Below are positions 9,367 to 20,959 of a DNA stretch of 64,000 bases, one piece after another. Position numbers and translations under genes: made by a program. The notes beneath the pieces are model-generated. The model was not told the DNA's origin, did no database searches, and saw nothing but the letters and a program-made list of their open reading frames with translations. Within the stretch, counting starts at the first letter, position 1, and every line of letters begins with the position of its first letter. This stretch comes from Rhizobium sp. SL42 (GTDB taxonomy: Bacteria > Pseudomonadota > Alphaproteobacteria > Rhizobiales > Rhizobiaceae), in the NCBI RefSeq assembly GCF_021729845.1, contig NZ_CP063398.1, positions 496,001-560,000 of the forward strand, written 5' to 3'.

Positions 9367-9536
9367 CCGCGTTCGTCAGCCTCAATCCGGGTGATCGCCT
9401 GCTGGTGCTCTCCCTGACCATGCTCACCGCAATGACCCTGGTGCTTGCCACAGACGCCCATGTCTTCTGCCAACTCTTCTGCATCCATGGCGAGACCATG
9501 GTGAGCGAGATCTGCATCCGCGCCACCGGCCAGTAG
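9363..9536 (+). CDS. Possible small membrane protein coupled to the permease
   Basis: 57 codons beginning at an ATG that overlaps the permease stop (ATGA). The product has one hydrophobic stretch (LLVLSLTMLTAMTLVLA) and three cysteines later. The overlap and position inside the permease-amine oxidase operon support translation. There is no recognised family and no separate ribosome site, so it may be chance. It lies 69 bases before the amine oxidase start. Confidence 0.4.
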   Translation: MTAFVSLNPGDRLLVLSLTMLTAMTLVLATDAHVFCQLFCIHGETMVSEICIRATGQ

Positions 9537-9605
9537 ACCTCTTGCCAAAACAGGCACCGCCTTCTCGGCGGTGCCACCCAACTCTCCCAGAATGAGGTCA
9601 AAACC

Positions 9606-11597
9606 ATGGACGCCGTTGTCGTCAAAACCCATCCGCTCGACCCATTGAGCCTCACGGAAATCGGCACTGCCGTTGCCATCCTCAAGCGGGATAAGGCACT
9701 TGCCGCAACAATCCGCTTTCCGATCATTCGGCTCGAGGAGCCCACCAAGGCGGACATGGCGGCCTTCCGCAAAGGCCTGCCTCTTGCCCGTCTCGCCTTC
9801 CTATTGGCGCTCGACATCAGCAATGGTGAAACCTTCGAGGCCATCGTCGATCTCACCAGCGCATCCGTGACGGCCTTCACCCGCCTGCCGCTCGACCAGA
9901 TGCCTTATGGCCAGCCGCCGGTGATGTTGTGCGAGTTCGAAACCGTCGAGGCGACCGTCAAGTCTGACCCGCGCTGGATCGCCGCCGTCAAGAAACGCGG
10001 CATCACTGACGAGGACATTCCTCTCGTCCAGATCGATCCGTTTTCGTCGGGTTACTTCGGTCTTGAGTTCGAAAAGGGGCAGCGCATCGTCCGCGCCGTG
10101 TCCTATTGGCGCGAAGACGTGCGCGACAATGCCTATGCCCATCCGATCGAGGGCGTGGTCGCGGTCGTCGATCTGGTCAAGAACGAGGTTGTCGATCTCG
10201 TCGATGACGAAAAGATCATCCCCGTGCCGAAGAAGAAGCGCAATTACGGCCAGGAGACCTTTCCACAGACGCGTGAGGGTGTGAAGCCGCTGGACATCGT
10301 CCAGCCGGAGGGTCCGAGCTTCACCGTCGACGGCTGGAAGGTCGAATGGCAGAACTGGTCGTTCCGAGTTGGCTTCACGCCGCGCGAAGGCCTGGTGCTG
10401 CATGAGTTGGGAATAAAGGACAACGGCAAGCACCGCCCTGTCATCTTCCGCGCTTCGGTCACCGAAATGGTGGTGCCCTATGCAGATCCGACCGCCAACC
10501 ACTTCTGGAAAAGCGCTTTCGACGCTGGCGAATATGGTCTCGGACGTCTGGCCAATTGCCTGGAACTCGGCTGCGACTGCCTCGGCCATATCCACTATTT
10601 CGATGTGCCTTCCGCCGACGATTTCGGTCAGCCGACTGTGATGAAGAACGCCATCTGCATGCACGAGGAGGACTACGGCATCCTCTGGAAGCACTATGAA
10701 TTCCGCAACGGTATCTTCGAGGTGCGCCGCTCGCGCCGGCTGGTCATTTCCTTCTTCGCCACCGTCGGCAACTACGACTACGGCTTCTACTGGTATCTCT
10801 ACCAGGACGGCACGATCCAGCTCGAGGCCAAGCTCACCGGCATCATCCAGACGGCCGCCGTCGCTCCGGGCGAGACCTATCCGTGGGGTGGCATGGTTGA
10901 TGACAATCTCGGCGGACCGACCCACCAGCATTTCTTCAATGCCCGCCTGCACATGGATGTCGATGGCGGCGGCAATACCGTGACCGAGCACGAATTCGTG
11001 CCGCGCCCCTGGGGTGACGACAACCCCTATGGCAATGTCTTTGACACCAGGACCAGGGTGCTGAAGCGCGAACTGGATTCACCCGCAATCGCCAGCGGCG
11101 AAACGGGCCGTTACTGGAAGGTGCAGAACACCAACGTCCAGAATTCGGTCGGCAAGGCGCCGGGTTACAAGATGGTGGTCATGCCGAGCCCGCTGATGCT
11201 GGCGCAGGATGGCTCCACCGTTGCTCAGCGTGGCGGTTTCGCCAAGAAGCATATCTGGGTCACGGCTTTTGATCCCGCGGAGAAATATGCAAGCGGAGAC
11301 TACCCGAATGTGCATGCCGGCGGTGACGGCCTGCCGAAATATGTCCAGCAGAACCGTGAGATCGAGAATGCAGACGTGGTGCTCTGGCATTCCTTTGGCC
11401 ATACCCATGTCTGCAAGCCAGAGGATTTCCCGATCATGCCGGTCGAATATGCAGGCTTTACCCTGAAGCCAAACGGCTTTTTTGCCGCCAACATCGCCAT
11501 GGATCTGCCACCGGGCAAGAATGCCGGGAGCAAGGACAATCGCGAGGCGGATTGCTTCGGCACAAAAGACGAGAAAAGAAGCAGCTGTTGCCATTGA
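9606..11597 (+). CDS. Copper-containing primary-amine oxidase
   Basis: 663 residues, matching bacterial copper amine oxidases. The tyrosine that becomes topaquinone is Y390 in ATVGNYDYGF, the family consensus NY(D/E)Y. Copper histidines are visible in HQHFFNARLHMDVDG and later in HSFGHTHVCKPEDFP. The catalytic-base aspartate should lie in the region with VVPYADPT. The reaction is RCH2NH2 + O2 + H2O to aldehyde, NH3 and H2O2. No signal peptide is evident, so it is probably cytoplasmic or exported by an unseen route. The C-terminus ends unusually in Cys-Cys-His. No aldehyde dehydrogenase is adjacent. Confidence 0.95.
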   Translation: MDAVVVKTHPLDPLSLTEIGTAVAILKRDKALAATIRFPIIRLEEPTKADMAAFRKGLPLARLAFLLALDISNGETFEAIVDLTSASVTAFTRLPLDQMPYGQPPVMLCEFETVEATVKSDPRWIAAVKKRGITDEDIPLVQIDPFSSGYFGLEFEKGQRIVRAVSYWREDVRDNAYAHPIEGVVAVVDLVKNEVVDLVDDEKIIPVPKKKRNYGQETFPQTREGVKPLDIVQPEGPSFTVDGWKVEWQNWSFRVGFTPREGLVLHELGIKDNGKHRPVIFRASVTEMVVPYADPTANHFWKSAFDAGEYGLGRLANCLELGCDCLGHIHYFDVPSADDFGQPTVMKNAICMHEEDYGILWKHYEFRNGIFEVRRSRRLVISFFATVGNYDYGFYWYLYQDGTIQLEAKLTGIIQTAAVAPGETYPWGGMVDDNLGGPTHQHFFNARLHMDVDGGGNTVTEHEFVPRPWGDDNPYGNVFDTRTRVLKRELDSPAIASGETGRYWKVQNTNVQNSVGKAPGYKMVVMPSPLMLAQDGSTVAQRGGFAKKHIWVTAFDPAEKYASGDYPNVHAGGDGLPKYVQQNREIENADVVLWHSFGHTHVCKPEDFPIMPVEYAGFTLKPNGFFAANIAMDLPPGKNAGSKDNREADCFGTKDEKRSSCCH

Positions 11598-11642
11598 AGG
11601 GGCGAAGCCGGATCAGTCAATCGGCCATATAGGGAAAATGCG

Positions 11643-11666
11643 TGCCGCGGCGATGGTGCCGCGGCA
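11643..11666. terminator. GC-rich hairpin after the amine oxidase gene
   Basis: TGCCGCGGC and GCCGCGGCA form a nine-base-pair stem around a six-base loop 45 bases after the amine oxidase stop. No U-tract follows directly; a T-rich stretch comes 15 bases later. It may act as a terminator or 3'-end stabiliser. Confidence 0.35.
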
Positions 11667-11835
11667 GCTCCCGCAGGCCGTTCTTTCTGATCGCGTTACA
11701 GACGCCTGACATCAATAAGCATCTCGCGAGGATGTGCTCCCTTGCCTTACTGCCTGCGCCACATCGAGGCCGAGCCGGGAAACCACCGACCGCCTTCCCT
11801 TTGACGAATATCCATCCCGGCTACTATTTCCAGGA

Positions 11836-14983
<3,148 letters not shown>

Positions 14984-14996
<13 letters not shown>

Positions 14997-15385
14997 AATC
15001 GTTCCAGTCCCTGTCTGACGGCGGCAACGTCTTCTTGCGTTCCGAGAAGCTCGAACCGGTAGAGGAGTGGCACGCCGCATTTGTCGGCGATGATCTTGCC
15101 GGCGCGCCCATAGGCCTCGCCGAAGTTCGTGTTGCCCGCCGCGATCACGCCGCGGAGGAGATGTCGGGTCTGTGGATTGTTGAGAAACCGGATGACGGGC
15201 TTCGGTACCGCACCCTTATCCCCACCGCCGCCATAGGTCGGCGTAATCAGCACAAAGGGCTCACTGGGCATCGGCGGCTCGTCCGTTCCATCGATCGGCA
15301 GACGCAAGGCGTCGCCCCCGATCTTCTCAACGAAGCGGCGGGTGTTTTCCGATCGGCTAGAGAAGTAGACGAGACCGCCCATCAT
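14984..15385 (-). CDS. nrdI: Ribonucleotide reductase flavodoxin NrdI
   Basis: 133 residues. [21 protein letters not shown] forms the flavodoxin FMN-phosphate loop, and [23 protein letters not shown] is the NrdI hallmark loop. NrdI supplies the oxidant for assembling the dimanganese-tyrosyl radical in NrdF. The start is the first of two adjacent ATGs, eight bases after nrdH ends. The 3' end overlaps the nrdE start. An upstream extension in the same frame lacks support. Confidence 0.93.
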
Positions 15386-15393
15386 CGTGGGCC

Positions 15394-15615
15394 TTAAGCC
15401 AACGCGCTGATCATGTCGGGGCGGAAGCCCGCCCAATGCTGCTCACCGGCGATGACAACCGGCACCTGACGATAACCAAGTTCGGACACGAGTGCGAAGG
15501 CCTGCGCATCCTCGGAGACATCGACCACAGTATAGTCGATGCCCTGACGATCAAGGGCGCGAGTGGTGGCGGTGCATTGAACGCAGGCGGGCTTGGAATA
15601 GACGGTGATCGACAT
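15394..15615 (-). CDS. nrdH: Glutaredoxin-like NrdH-redoxin
   Basis: 73 residues, the normal NrdH size. The redox motif is C11-V-Q-C14 in YSKPACVQC; the C-terminal half has the NrdH signature ([23 protein letters not shown]). It is reduced by thioredoxin reductase and passes electrons to NrdE. ATG at 15615 follows GAGGAA. It is the first gene of nrdHIEF and lies about 260 bases downstream of the cobalamin riboswitch. Confidence 0.95.
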   Translation of the reverse strand: MSITVYSKPACVQCTATTRALDRQGIDYTVVDVSEDAQAFALVSELGYRQVPVVIAGEQHWAGFRPDMISALA

Positions 15616-15702
15616 GAGTTCCTCGTGGAGAATGGACGCAGAAGGGAGCGGCCGGACTGGCGTCAGCCGGAGCGAAATGGTCAATGTGGAAATGGCGGTA
15701 CG

Positions 15703-15728
15703 AAAAGCCGCAGTCGGAAGGACTACGG
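15703..15728 (-). terminator. Intrinsic terminator in the nrdH leader, after the riboswitch
   Basis: On the minus strand CCGTAGTC, loop CTTCC and GACTGCGG form an eight-pair stem (one G-T pair), followed at once by CTTTT. It lies between the riboswitch and nrdH, as expected for a riboswitch-controlled attenuator. The stop codon of an 11-residue upstream ORF falls inside the 5' arm. Confidence 0.6.
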
Positions 15729-15758
15729 GTCAGTGATGGTCTGGAATGACATGTTCAT
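15723..15758 (-). CDS. Possible leader peptide (11 residues) in the nrdHIEF 5' region
   Basis: The reading frame ATG to TAG encodes MNMSFQTITDP. GGTGAAGG lies just upstream as a plausible ribosome site. It sits between the cobalamin riboswitch and the terminator, and its TAG is in the terminator's 5' arm. A ribosome there would melt the hairpin. There is no direct evidence of translation. Confidence 0.3.
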   Translation of the reverse strand: MNMSFQTITDP

Positions 15759-15873
15759 GGCCTTCACCCCGAAGCAGACGATTTGACGGGGGAGCGAGAA
15801 CGGCGCACACCCGGTTTCATCCGGACACGATCAACCGCACCCTGCCGAGCACCCCGCCGGCGGACGTATCTTT

Positions 15874-16062
15874 CAAGGCAGGTCTCCTGGCTCACGGGTC
15901 ACAGCACTTGTTCCGCCTTCCCGGGAAAACCCAGTGGCATGATGGAGCAGGCACTCGCCGTTCACAGTTGCGGGGGCAGCCTCGGCTTATCGGACCTCAT
16001 GTCCGCTACCGAATTCCCGTCTTAGCCCTTGATCCGCTGACGAATCGATGGGAACCTCGAAC
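15874..16062 (-). ncRNA. Adenosylcobalamin (B12) riboswitch upstream of nrdHIEF
   Basis: Read on the minus strand the region carries the conserved cobalamin-element blocks in order: GGTTCCC near 16050, GGGAATTCGGTAGC, GCTGCCCCCGCAACTGTGA, CATGCCACTGG, CCCGGGAAGGCG, and the 3' B12 box GAGCCAGGAGACCTGCC ending near 15877. In this family adenosylcobalamin binding lowers expression of the downstream genes. Control of a B12-independent ribonucleotide reductase makes sense in bacteria that also have the B12-dependent class II enzyme NrdJ; nrdJ is not in this window. Boundaries are approximate. Confidence 0.93.
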
Positions 16063-16097
16063 ACTACATATAGTAGACGAGACAATACTTCCGTCAA
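16061..16097 (-). promoter_or_regulatory. nrdHIEF promoter with overlapping NrdR-like box
   Basis: ACACTACATATAGTAG at 16061-16076 matches the NrdR-box pattern (acaCtAtATaTwGtgt) in most positions. On the minus strand TTGACG (16097-16092) and TACTAT (16075-16070) with a 16-base spacer form a sigma70-type promoter whose -10 lies within the box, so NrdR binding would block RNA polymerase. Transcription would begin at or just inside the riboswitch. A second NrdR box at the usual 31-32-base spacing is not apparent. Confidence 0.65.
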
Positions 16098-16393
16098 CAG
16101 ATACGATTCACCTAGCCCGAATTTGACGGGGATAACCGGAACTCGCCTCTGCTACCCGTCGGCACTAGCCCTGATAACCGGGGCTTTCTCGGCCTTGCGC
16201 AGTGGCGAATGCATATGGTGGATGCGCAACCCATGTCATTGGAACACCGCATAACAGCGAAGGCACCGATCGGTGCCACCTTCGAGCGCACCGTGTCGAA
16301 GGTAGTCACCACGCCTTCTGGTCGATTGCACGCGGCTCACGAAGAGGCCGATCATTCGGCAGTCTGGCGCACTCTCTTCTCGCATGGATCGGC
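16098..16393. other. Intergenic region between the nrd promoter and pcaD 3' end
   Basis: About 300 bases with no credible gene. A perfect 16-base palindrome, GGCACCGATCGGTGCC, lies at 16262-16277. It has no U-tract, so it is either a protein-binding site or a weak transcript-end hairpin for the long minus-strand ben/cat/pcaD operon that ends at 16394. Confidence 0.45.
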
Positions 16394-17179
16394 TCAGCCG
16401 TTTTGCAGAAAATCGGAAAGCACGGCATTGAACGCTGCTGACGATTCGATGTTGACGATATGACGTCCTGCCAGCGCAACATGCCGCCCACGCTGCACAT
16501 TCGCGGCAATCGCCTTGAGGTCTGAAGGTGGGCAGACCGCATCGTCTTCGCCGGAAACTGTCAGCAAAGAATGGTATATCCGGTCAAGCTCGCCGCGAAG
16601 ATCAGCATCTGCTAGCGCCGAGCAGCAACCGACGTAACCCTCTGGGCTTGTTGCGGCGAAACGGTCGAGAATGCCACCCACCAGCTCCGGCTCTGCTAGG
16701 GTGAAATCAGGTGTGAACCACCGATCTGAGGTGGCTACGACCAGCCCGCCGAGACCGCTCTTCCGCACGGCTTGCATGCGGTCTTCCCAGCCGTCGCTTG
16801 TCCCGATCCGGGCGGCGGTGGCGCAGAGGACGACCTTGCCCAGGCGATCGCCGGCATGGATGGCAAGCCATTGTCCGGTCAGGCCGCCGATAGAGAGGCC
16901 GCAAAAATGCACCCGGTCGATGTTCAACGCATCGAGCAGCGCCAGAACGTCGCCGCCGAGATCGGAAAGCGCATAACGAGCCGGTGGAGCGGAAGACCGG
17001 CCGTGGCCGCGCCTGTCGTAGCGCAGCACCCGGTAAGTCTGCGTCAGTGCGGCCACCTGCCTGTCCCACATGCCGAGGTCGGTACCGAGCGAATTGCAGA
17101 ACAGCAACCACGGTCTGCCGGCGACATCGCCGTCGATTCGATAGTGAAGACGATGGCCGGCAAGATCGAGATAGGGCAT
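16394..17179 (-). CDS. pcaD: 3-oxoadipate enol-lactonase
   Basis: 261 residues of alpha/beta hydrolase. The nucleophile is S96 in CGLSIGGLTGQW, the acid is the aspartate in SGEDDAVCPP, and the histidine is in LAGRHIVNIE. The protein converts 3-oxoadipate enol-lactone to 3-oxoadipate, the step after CatC in the catechol branch. The ATG at 17179 (MPYLDLAGHRLHY) fits the family; a start eight codons upstream is possible. It is the last gene of the catBCA-benABCD-benK-pcaD run. pcaIJ and pcaF, needed to finish the pathway, are not here. Confidence 0.9.
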   Translation of the reverse strand: MPYLDLAGHRLHYRIDGDVAGRPWLLFCNSLGTDLGMWDRQVAALTQTYRVLRYDRRGHGRSSAPPARYALSDLGGDVLALLDALNIDRVHFCGLSIGGLTGQWLAIHAGDRLGKVVLCATAARIGTSDGWEDRMQAVRKSGLGGLVVATSDRWFTPDFTLAEPELVGGILDRFAATSPEGYVGCCSALADADLRGELDRIYHSLLTVSGEDDAVCPPSDLKAIAANVQRGRHVALAGRHIVNIESSAAFNAVLSDFLQNG

Positions 17180-17251
17180 GGCGGGCGGCTTTCGGCGTGA
17201 CACGGAGGGATGGGACGACCGGCGGGCAGCGCCACGCCGGTCGACGATTTT

Positions 17252-18583
17252 TCATGCCACGGCGAGTTGCGCCGCTTCGGTGCGACGGGCATTGCTGACG
17301 GCGAAGATCAGCATGGCGAGCGCCGAGACCATGGCAGGGATGGCGAAAATTAGAAAGTTCTGCTGCAACGGCAGTTCCCTGGCCAGCAGCACGCCGCCGA
17401 GCGTCGGCCCCACGATTGCACCGATGCGGCCGACACCCGAAGCCCAACCCAGCCCCGTAGAGCGAACGGAAAGGTTGTAGAGCTGCGCGACACTGGCATA
17501 AAGCAGGATCTGCGTGCCGATGGTGGTGGCGCCGGCGACGAAAACCAGCAGGAACAGGAGACCCGCCGACGGGGTGTAGCCGATCAGTGCGATCGAAGCG
17601 GCGGCAGCGAGAAAGTAGCCGACCACCACTTTCGGCAGACCAAAACGATCCCCCAGCCAGCCGCCGGCGATGGCCCCTGCCATACCGCCGAAGTTCAGCG
17701 AAAAAAGACTGAGCAAGCTTGCCTTCTCGGCATAGCCGGCCTCCTGAAGAACCTTCGGCAACCACGACGACAGAAGATAGACCAGCAGAAGGCAGCAGAA
17801 GAACGCGACCCAGAGCATGACCGTGCGTAGCGCACGCTGGTGGCGGAAGAGCTCAGCAATTGAGGCGGATGCGCCCCTCTTCTCCGTGAAGACCAGCGTA
17901 TCGCCGCTTTCGAGCCGGGCGGATGGTGCGATCCGTGCGTAAATGCGACGGGCCTTTTCCTGCTCCCCCTGGCGGATGAGAAAACCGAGCGATTCCGGGA
18001 GCTTCCAGAGGACGAATGGCAGGAGCAGCAGCGGCACCGCCGCGACGAAGAACATCGGCTTCCAGCCATAGTGCGGAATGAGGCCGATACCAAGGCCAGC
18101 CGCCACCATGCCGCCGACCGAGTATCCGGAAAACATCAGTGCGACCATGGTACCGCGAAGACGCTTGGGCGCATATTCGTTCATCAGCGCCACAGCATTC
18201 GGCATCAGGCCTCCGCAGCCGAGACCGGCAAAAAAGCGGAAGAGCTTGAACTGATCCGGCGTATTGGCAAAACCGGTCAGAAGCGTGGCGACGGTGAACA
18301 GCAGGAAGCTGATCGCAATGCCCTTCTTGCGGCCGATCCTGTCGGCCAACGGACCGAAAATCAGCGCTCCGAACATCATGCCGAACAGCGCCCATGCCTG
18401 AAGCGTACCGGCCTGCGGTTTGGTCAGGCCCCATTCGGCGATCAGCGTGGGCAAGACCGTGCCGGCGACGAACACGTCGTAGCCATCGACGACCAACAGC
18501 AGCGCGCAGAGCGCGACCACCGTCCATTGGAACCTCCCAAAGGGCCCGCTGTCTATGATCTCATTTACATCGATATTGCGCAT
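17252..18583 (-). CDS. MFS aromatic acid:H+ symporter, benzoate transporter-like
   Basis: 443 residues and 12 helices of the AAHS family (PcaK/BenK/MhbT). Helix 1 carries the aromatic-acid signature with acidic residue, LLVVDGYDVFVAGTVLP, and the MFS loops GPLADRIGRKKG and GGWLGDRFGLPK are present. The protein most likely brings benzoate into the cell by proton symport. ATG at 18583 with GGGGAGGAG upstream is preferred over an in-frame GTG two codons earlier. It lies between benD and pcaD on the same strand, supporting a BenK-like role. Confidence 0.88.
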   Translation of the reverse strand: MRNIDVNEIIDSGPFGRFQWTVVALCALLLVVDGYDVFVAGTVLPTLIAEWGLTKPQAGTLQAWALFGMMFGALIFGPLADRIGRKKGIAISFLLFTVATLLTGFANTPDQFKLFRFFAGLGCGGLMPNAVALMNEYAPKRLRGTMVALMFSGYSVGGMVAAGLGIGLIPHYGWKPMFFVAAVPLLLLPFVLWKLPESLGFLIRQGEQEKARRIYARIAPSARLESGDTLVFTEKRGASASIAELFRHQRALRTVMLWVAFFCCLLLVYLLSSWLPKVLQEAGYAEKASLLSLFSLNFGGMAGAIAGGWLGDRFGLPKVVVGYFLAAAASIALIGYTPSAGLLFLLVFVAGATTIGTQILLYASVAQLYNLSVRSTGLGWASGVGRIGAIVGPTLGGVLLARELPLQQNFLIFAIPAMVSALAMLIFAVSNARRTEAAQLAVA

Positions 18584-18625
18584 GGTCACTCCTCCCCGAG
18601 TCGTTACGCATTCAGTTGCAAGGCT

Positions 18626-19411
18626 TCAGCCGAGATCTCCCCCGGCAACCGGCAGCACGCTGCCGGTAATGTAGGATGCCTCTTCCGAGGCAAGGAAAAG
18701 GATCGGCGCTGCCTGCTCCTCGATGGTGCCGTAGCGACGCATGAAGCTCGATTGCTTCACCTGGCTCACGACCTCGCCCATCCAGGCCTTCTCCTTCTCC
18801 GTATCACCGGCCGCATTGCGCGGAATACGACGCGGCGGTGCTTCCGTTCCGCCGGGCGCAGTTGCGACCACGCGAATGTTTTGGTCCGCCAGTTCCATGG
18901 CCAACGATTGGGTAATTGCGTTCACGCCGCCTTTTGCCGCCGAATAGGGGCCGCGATATATGCCGCGTGTCGCATTGGACGAAACATTGATGATTGTGCC
19001 GCGACCGCGCGCAAGAAAATGCGACAATACGGCATGACAGCAATAGAGCGTGGGCATGAGCGAGCGACGGATTTCCGCATCGATCTGTTGTGGCTCGAAC
19101 TCGGCGAAGGGCCGCATTCGGATCGCCCCACCGACATTGTTGATCAGGATATCGACGCCGCCGAATGTTTCGGAGGCAAAGCCCATGGCTGCGGCGGCTC
19201 CCTCATAGGTCTCGAGGTCAGCGCTGAAGGCGGCCGCTTCGCCCTCCGCTTCCGCTGCCACCGCGGCAACAAAATCGGCGCGGTCAACGAACAGAATCCG
19301 GCCACCCTCTTTTGCCGCGCGAAGCGCAACCGCGCGACCAATGCCCTGTGCCGCGCCGGTCACCACCAGCACCTTGCCGGCAAACCGGCCCGGAAAATAC
19401 CTCGGGCTCAT
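18626..19411 (-). CDS. benD: Benzoate cis-diol dehydrogenase (BenD), SDR family
   Basis: 261 residues of classical short-chain dehydrogenase: TGAAQGIGRAV nucleotide loop (about residues 18-28), NNVGG, catalytic Ser in INVSSNATRG, and YSAAKGG for Tyr and Lys. It oxidises 1,6-dihydroxycyclohexa-2,4-diene-1-carboxylate to catechol with release of CO2. The RGIYRGPYSAAKGGVNAITQ block is characteristic of BenD/XylL. Its ATG overlaps the benC stop by four bases. Confidence 0.93.
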   Translation of the reverse strand: MSPRYFPGRFAGKVLVVTGAAQGIGRAVALRAAKEGGRILFVDRADFVAAVAAEAEGEAAAFSADLETYEGAAAAMGFASETFGGVDILINNVGGAIRMRPFAEFEPQQIDAEIRRSLMPTLYCCHAVLSHFLARGRGTIINVSSNATRGIYRGPYSAAKGGVNAITQSLAMELADQNIRVVATAPGGTEAPPRRIPRNAAGDTEKEKAWMGEVVSQVKQSSFMRRYGTIEEQAAPILFLASEEASYITGSVLPVAGGDLG

Positions 19412-20433
19412 GCCGCTTCCCTCGCAGGAGCATTTGGCGTGAACTTTTCGTAGTGGAAGTTTGCAGGTAACACGCCGGTCACGTCAAAATGCCGGCGGAC
19501 CGCATCGACCATCGGCGGCGGACCACAGAGGTAAACATCGACGTCACCCCCGTGCAGGACTTCGGCCGGCATATGCTGCGTCACCCAGCCCTTGTGCGGG
19601 TGGTTTGAAACCTCATCTGCCACAACAGTTATGAAGGAAAAGTTCAGCAGGCGGGCGGCATAGGCCGCGATCTCTTCGACAAGCACCAGGTCAAGGTCAC
19701 GGGTCACCCCGTAGATCATGTGGATCACTTGCTCTGAGCCTGCACGCGCCAGAACCTCCAGCATGGAGAGAAACGGCGCGAGCCCCGTGCCACCGGCAAG
19801 AAAAAGCAGCGGGCGTTTCACCTCGCGCAGATAGAAGCTCCCAAGCGGCCCGGTAATGTCGAGCCGATCGCCGGGTTTCGCGTCGGCAAGCCAGTTGCTC
19901 ATCACGCCGCCTGGGATCTTTTTGATCAGGAATCCCAGGCGCTTGTCGCCGGGAGCCGAGGAGAAGGAATAGGACCGGCTCTGTCCGCTACCGGGCACAT
20001 CGATATTGACATACTGACCAGGCAGGAAGGCGGGTGCGGCAGTTGCGTCCACATCCAGTTCCAGAACAATCGCCGCATCGTGGTGCGGCGTCACGGCCGC
20101 AACGGTCGCAGAGAATTTCTGGTGTCCGGTCTTGCAGGCGAGCGAGGTCGTCGGGATCGTCAGAACGCAGTCGGACGTCGGCCTCATCTGGCAGGTCAGC
20201 ACCATCCCGCTTCCGGCTTCGTCGGCGGTCAAGGCATCCTCGATGTAGTCGTCGCCAAGGTCGTAGCTGCCGCTTTCGGCGCGACATTTGCAGGTGCCGC
20301 ATACGCCATCGGAACAATCCATCGGCAGGTTGATCTTGGCGCGATAGGCGGCGTCTAGAAGCTTCTCGCCGCTGTTGCATCCGATGAAACGCGTTACGCC
20401 ATCCTCAAAATTCAATGCGATCTGGTAGCACAT
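19408..20433 (-). CDS. benC: Benzoate 1,2-dioxygenase electron transfer component (BenC)
   Basis: 341 residues. An N-terminal plant-type [2Fe-2S] ferredoxin domain carries C40, C45 and C48 (CSDGVCGTCKC) plus a later cysteine in LTCQM. An FAD domain (SYSFSSAPG) and NADH domain (FLAGGTGLAPFLSML, CGPPPMVDAV) follow. It passes electrons from NADH to the BenAB dioxygenase. The ATG at 20433 (MCYQIALNFEDG) was chosen over an upstream extension. Confidence 0.94.
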   Translation of the reverse strand: MCYQIALNFEDGVTRFIGCNSGEKLLDAAYRAKINLPMDCSDGVCGTCKCRAESGSYDLGDDYIEDALTADEAGSGMVLTCQMRPTSDCVLTIPTTSLACKTGHQKFSATVAAVTPHHDAAIVLELDVDATAAPAFLPGQYVNIDVPGSGQSRSYSFSSAPGDKRLGFLIKKIPGGVMSNWLADAKPGDRLDITGPLGSFYLREVKRPLLFLAGGTGLAPFLSMLEVLARAGSEQVIHMIYGVTRDLDLVLVEEIAAYAARLLNFSFITVVADEVSNHPHKGWVTQHMPAEVLHGGDVDVYLCGPPPMVDAVRRHFDVTGVLPANFHYEKFTPNAPAREAA

Positions 20434-20470
20434 GGTTTCTCCTCCCAGTCGTGACTGCACAAAGCCGGTA

Positions 20471-20959
20471 TCAGATGTGATAAACGTCGATTACCTGGCG
20501 GATGTAATCGTTCTTCAGAACGATTTTCTTGTTCGATATCAGCAGCTTGTCGCCATCTTTCCGCAACGTGACGAACATCGTGCCAAAGAATTGGTCGGTG
20601 ACCTTGTAGCGATGATTGAGCGTGTGGAAGTTGTAGCGCACGTCCACCTCCCCGCCCCTTTCAGCCATCACCTCGACATTGGTCACGTTGTGGCTGGTGC
20701 GCGGCTCCGGCGTCGAGGCGCCGGAGCGCTCGGTCTTGATGCGGAAGACCCGGTCTTCCAGCCCATCACGGTTGGGATAGAAGATCAGCGAAATCTGCGA
20801 GTGAGGATCCTCGGTGATCGCATCGTCATCGTCCCAGGCTGGCATCCAGTAGGTAACGTCGGGCGCATAACAGGTGAGCCATTCGTCCCATTGCCGATCG
20901 TCGAGGAAGCGCGCTTCGCGGAAGAGGAAAGCACAGATGCTGTCATAGGGAATGCTCAT
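20471..20959 (-). CDS. benB: Benzoate 1,2-dioxygenase small (beta) subunit
   Basis: 162 residues of the ring-hydroxylating dioxygenase beta family (cystatin/NTF2-like fold), with [23 protein letters not shown] near the N-terminus and [10 protein letters not shown] in the middle. It is structural in the alpha3beta3 oxygenase. It overlaps the benA stop by four bases, ensuring balanced synthesis. Confidence 0.94.
   Translation of the reverse strand: MSIPYDSICAFLFREARFLDDRQWDEWLTCYAPDVTYWMPAWDDDDAITEDPHSQISLIFYPNRDGLEDRVFRIKTERSGASTPEPRTSHNVTNVEVMAERGGEVDVRYNFHTLNHRYKVTDQFFGTMFVTLRKDGDKLLISNKKIVLKNDYIRQVIDVYHI

Noticed and set aside
15436-15786. Plus-strand open frame opposite nrdH and its leader
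   Set aside because: It is antisense to nrdH and the riboswitch leader, with no homology.
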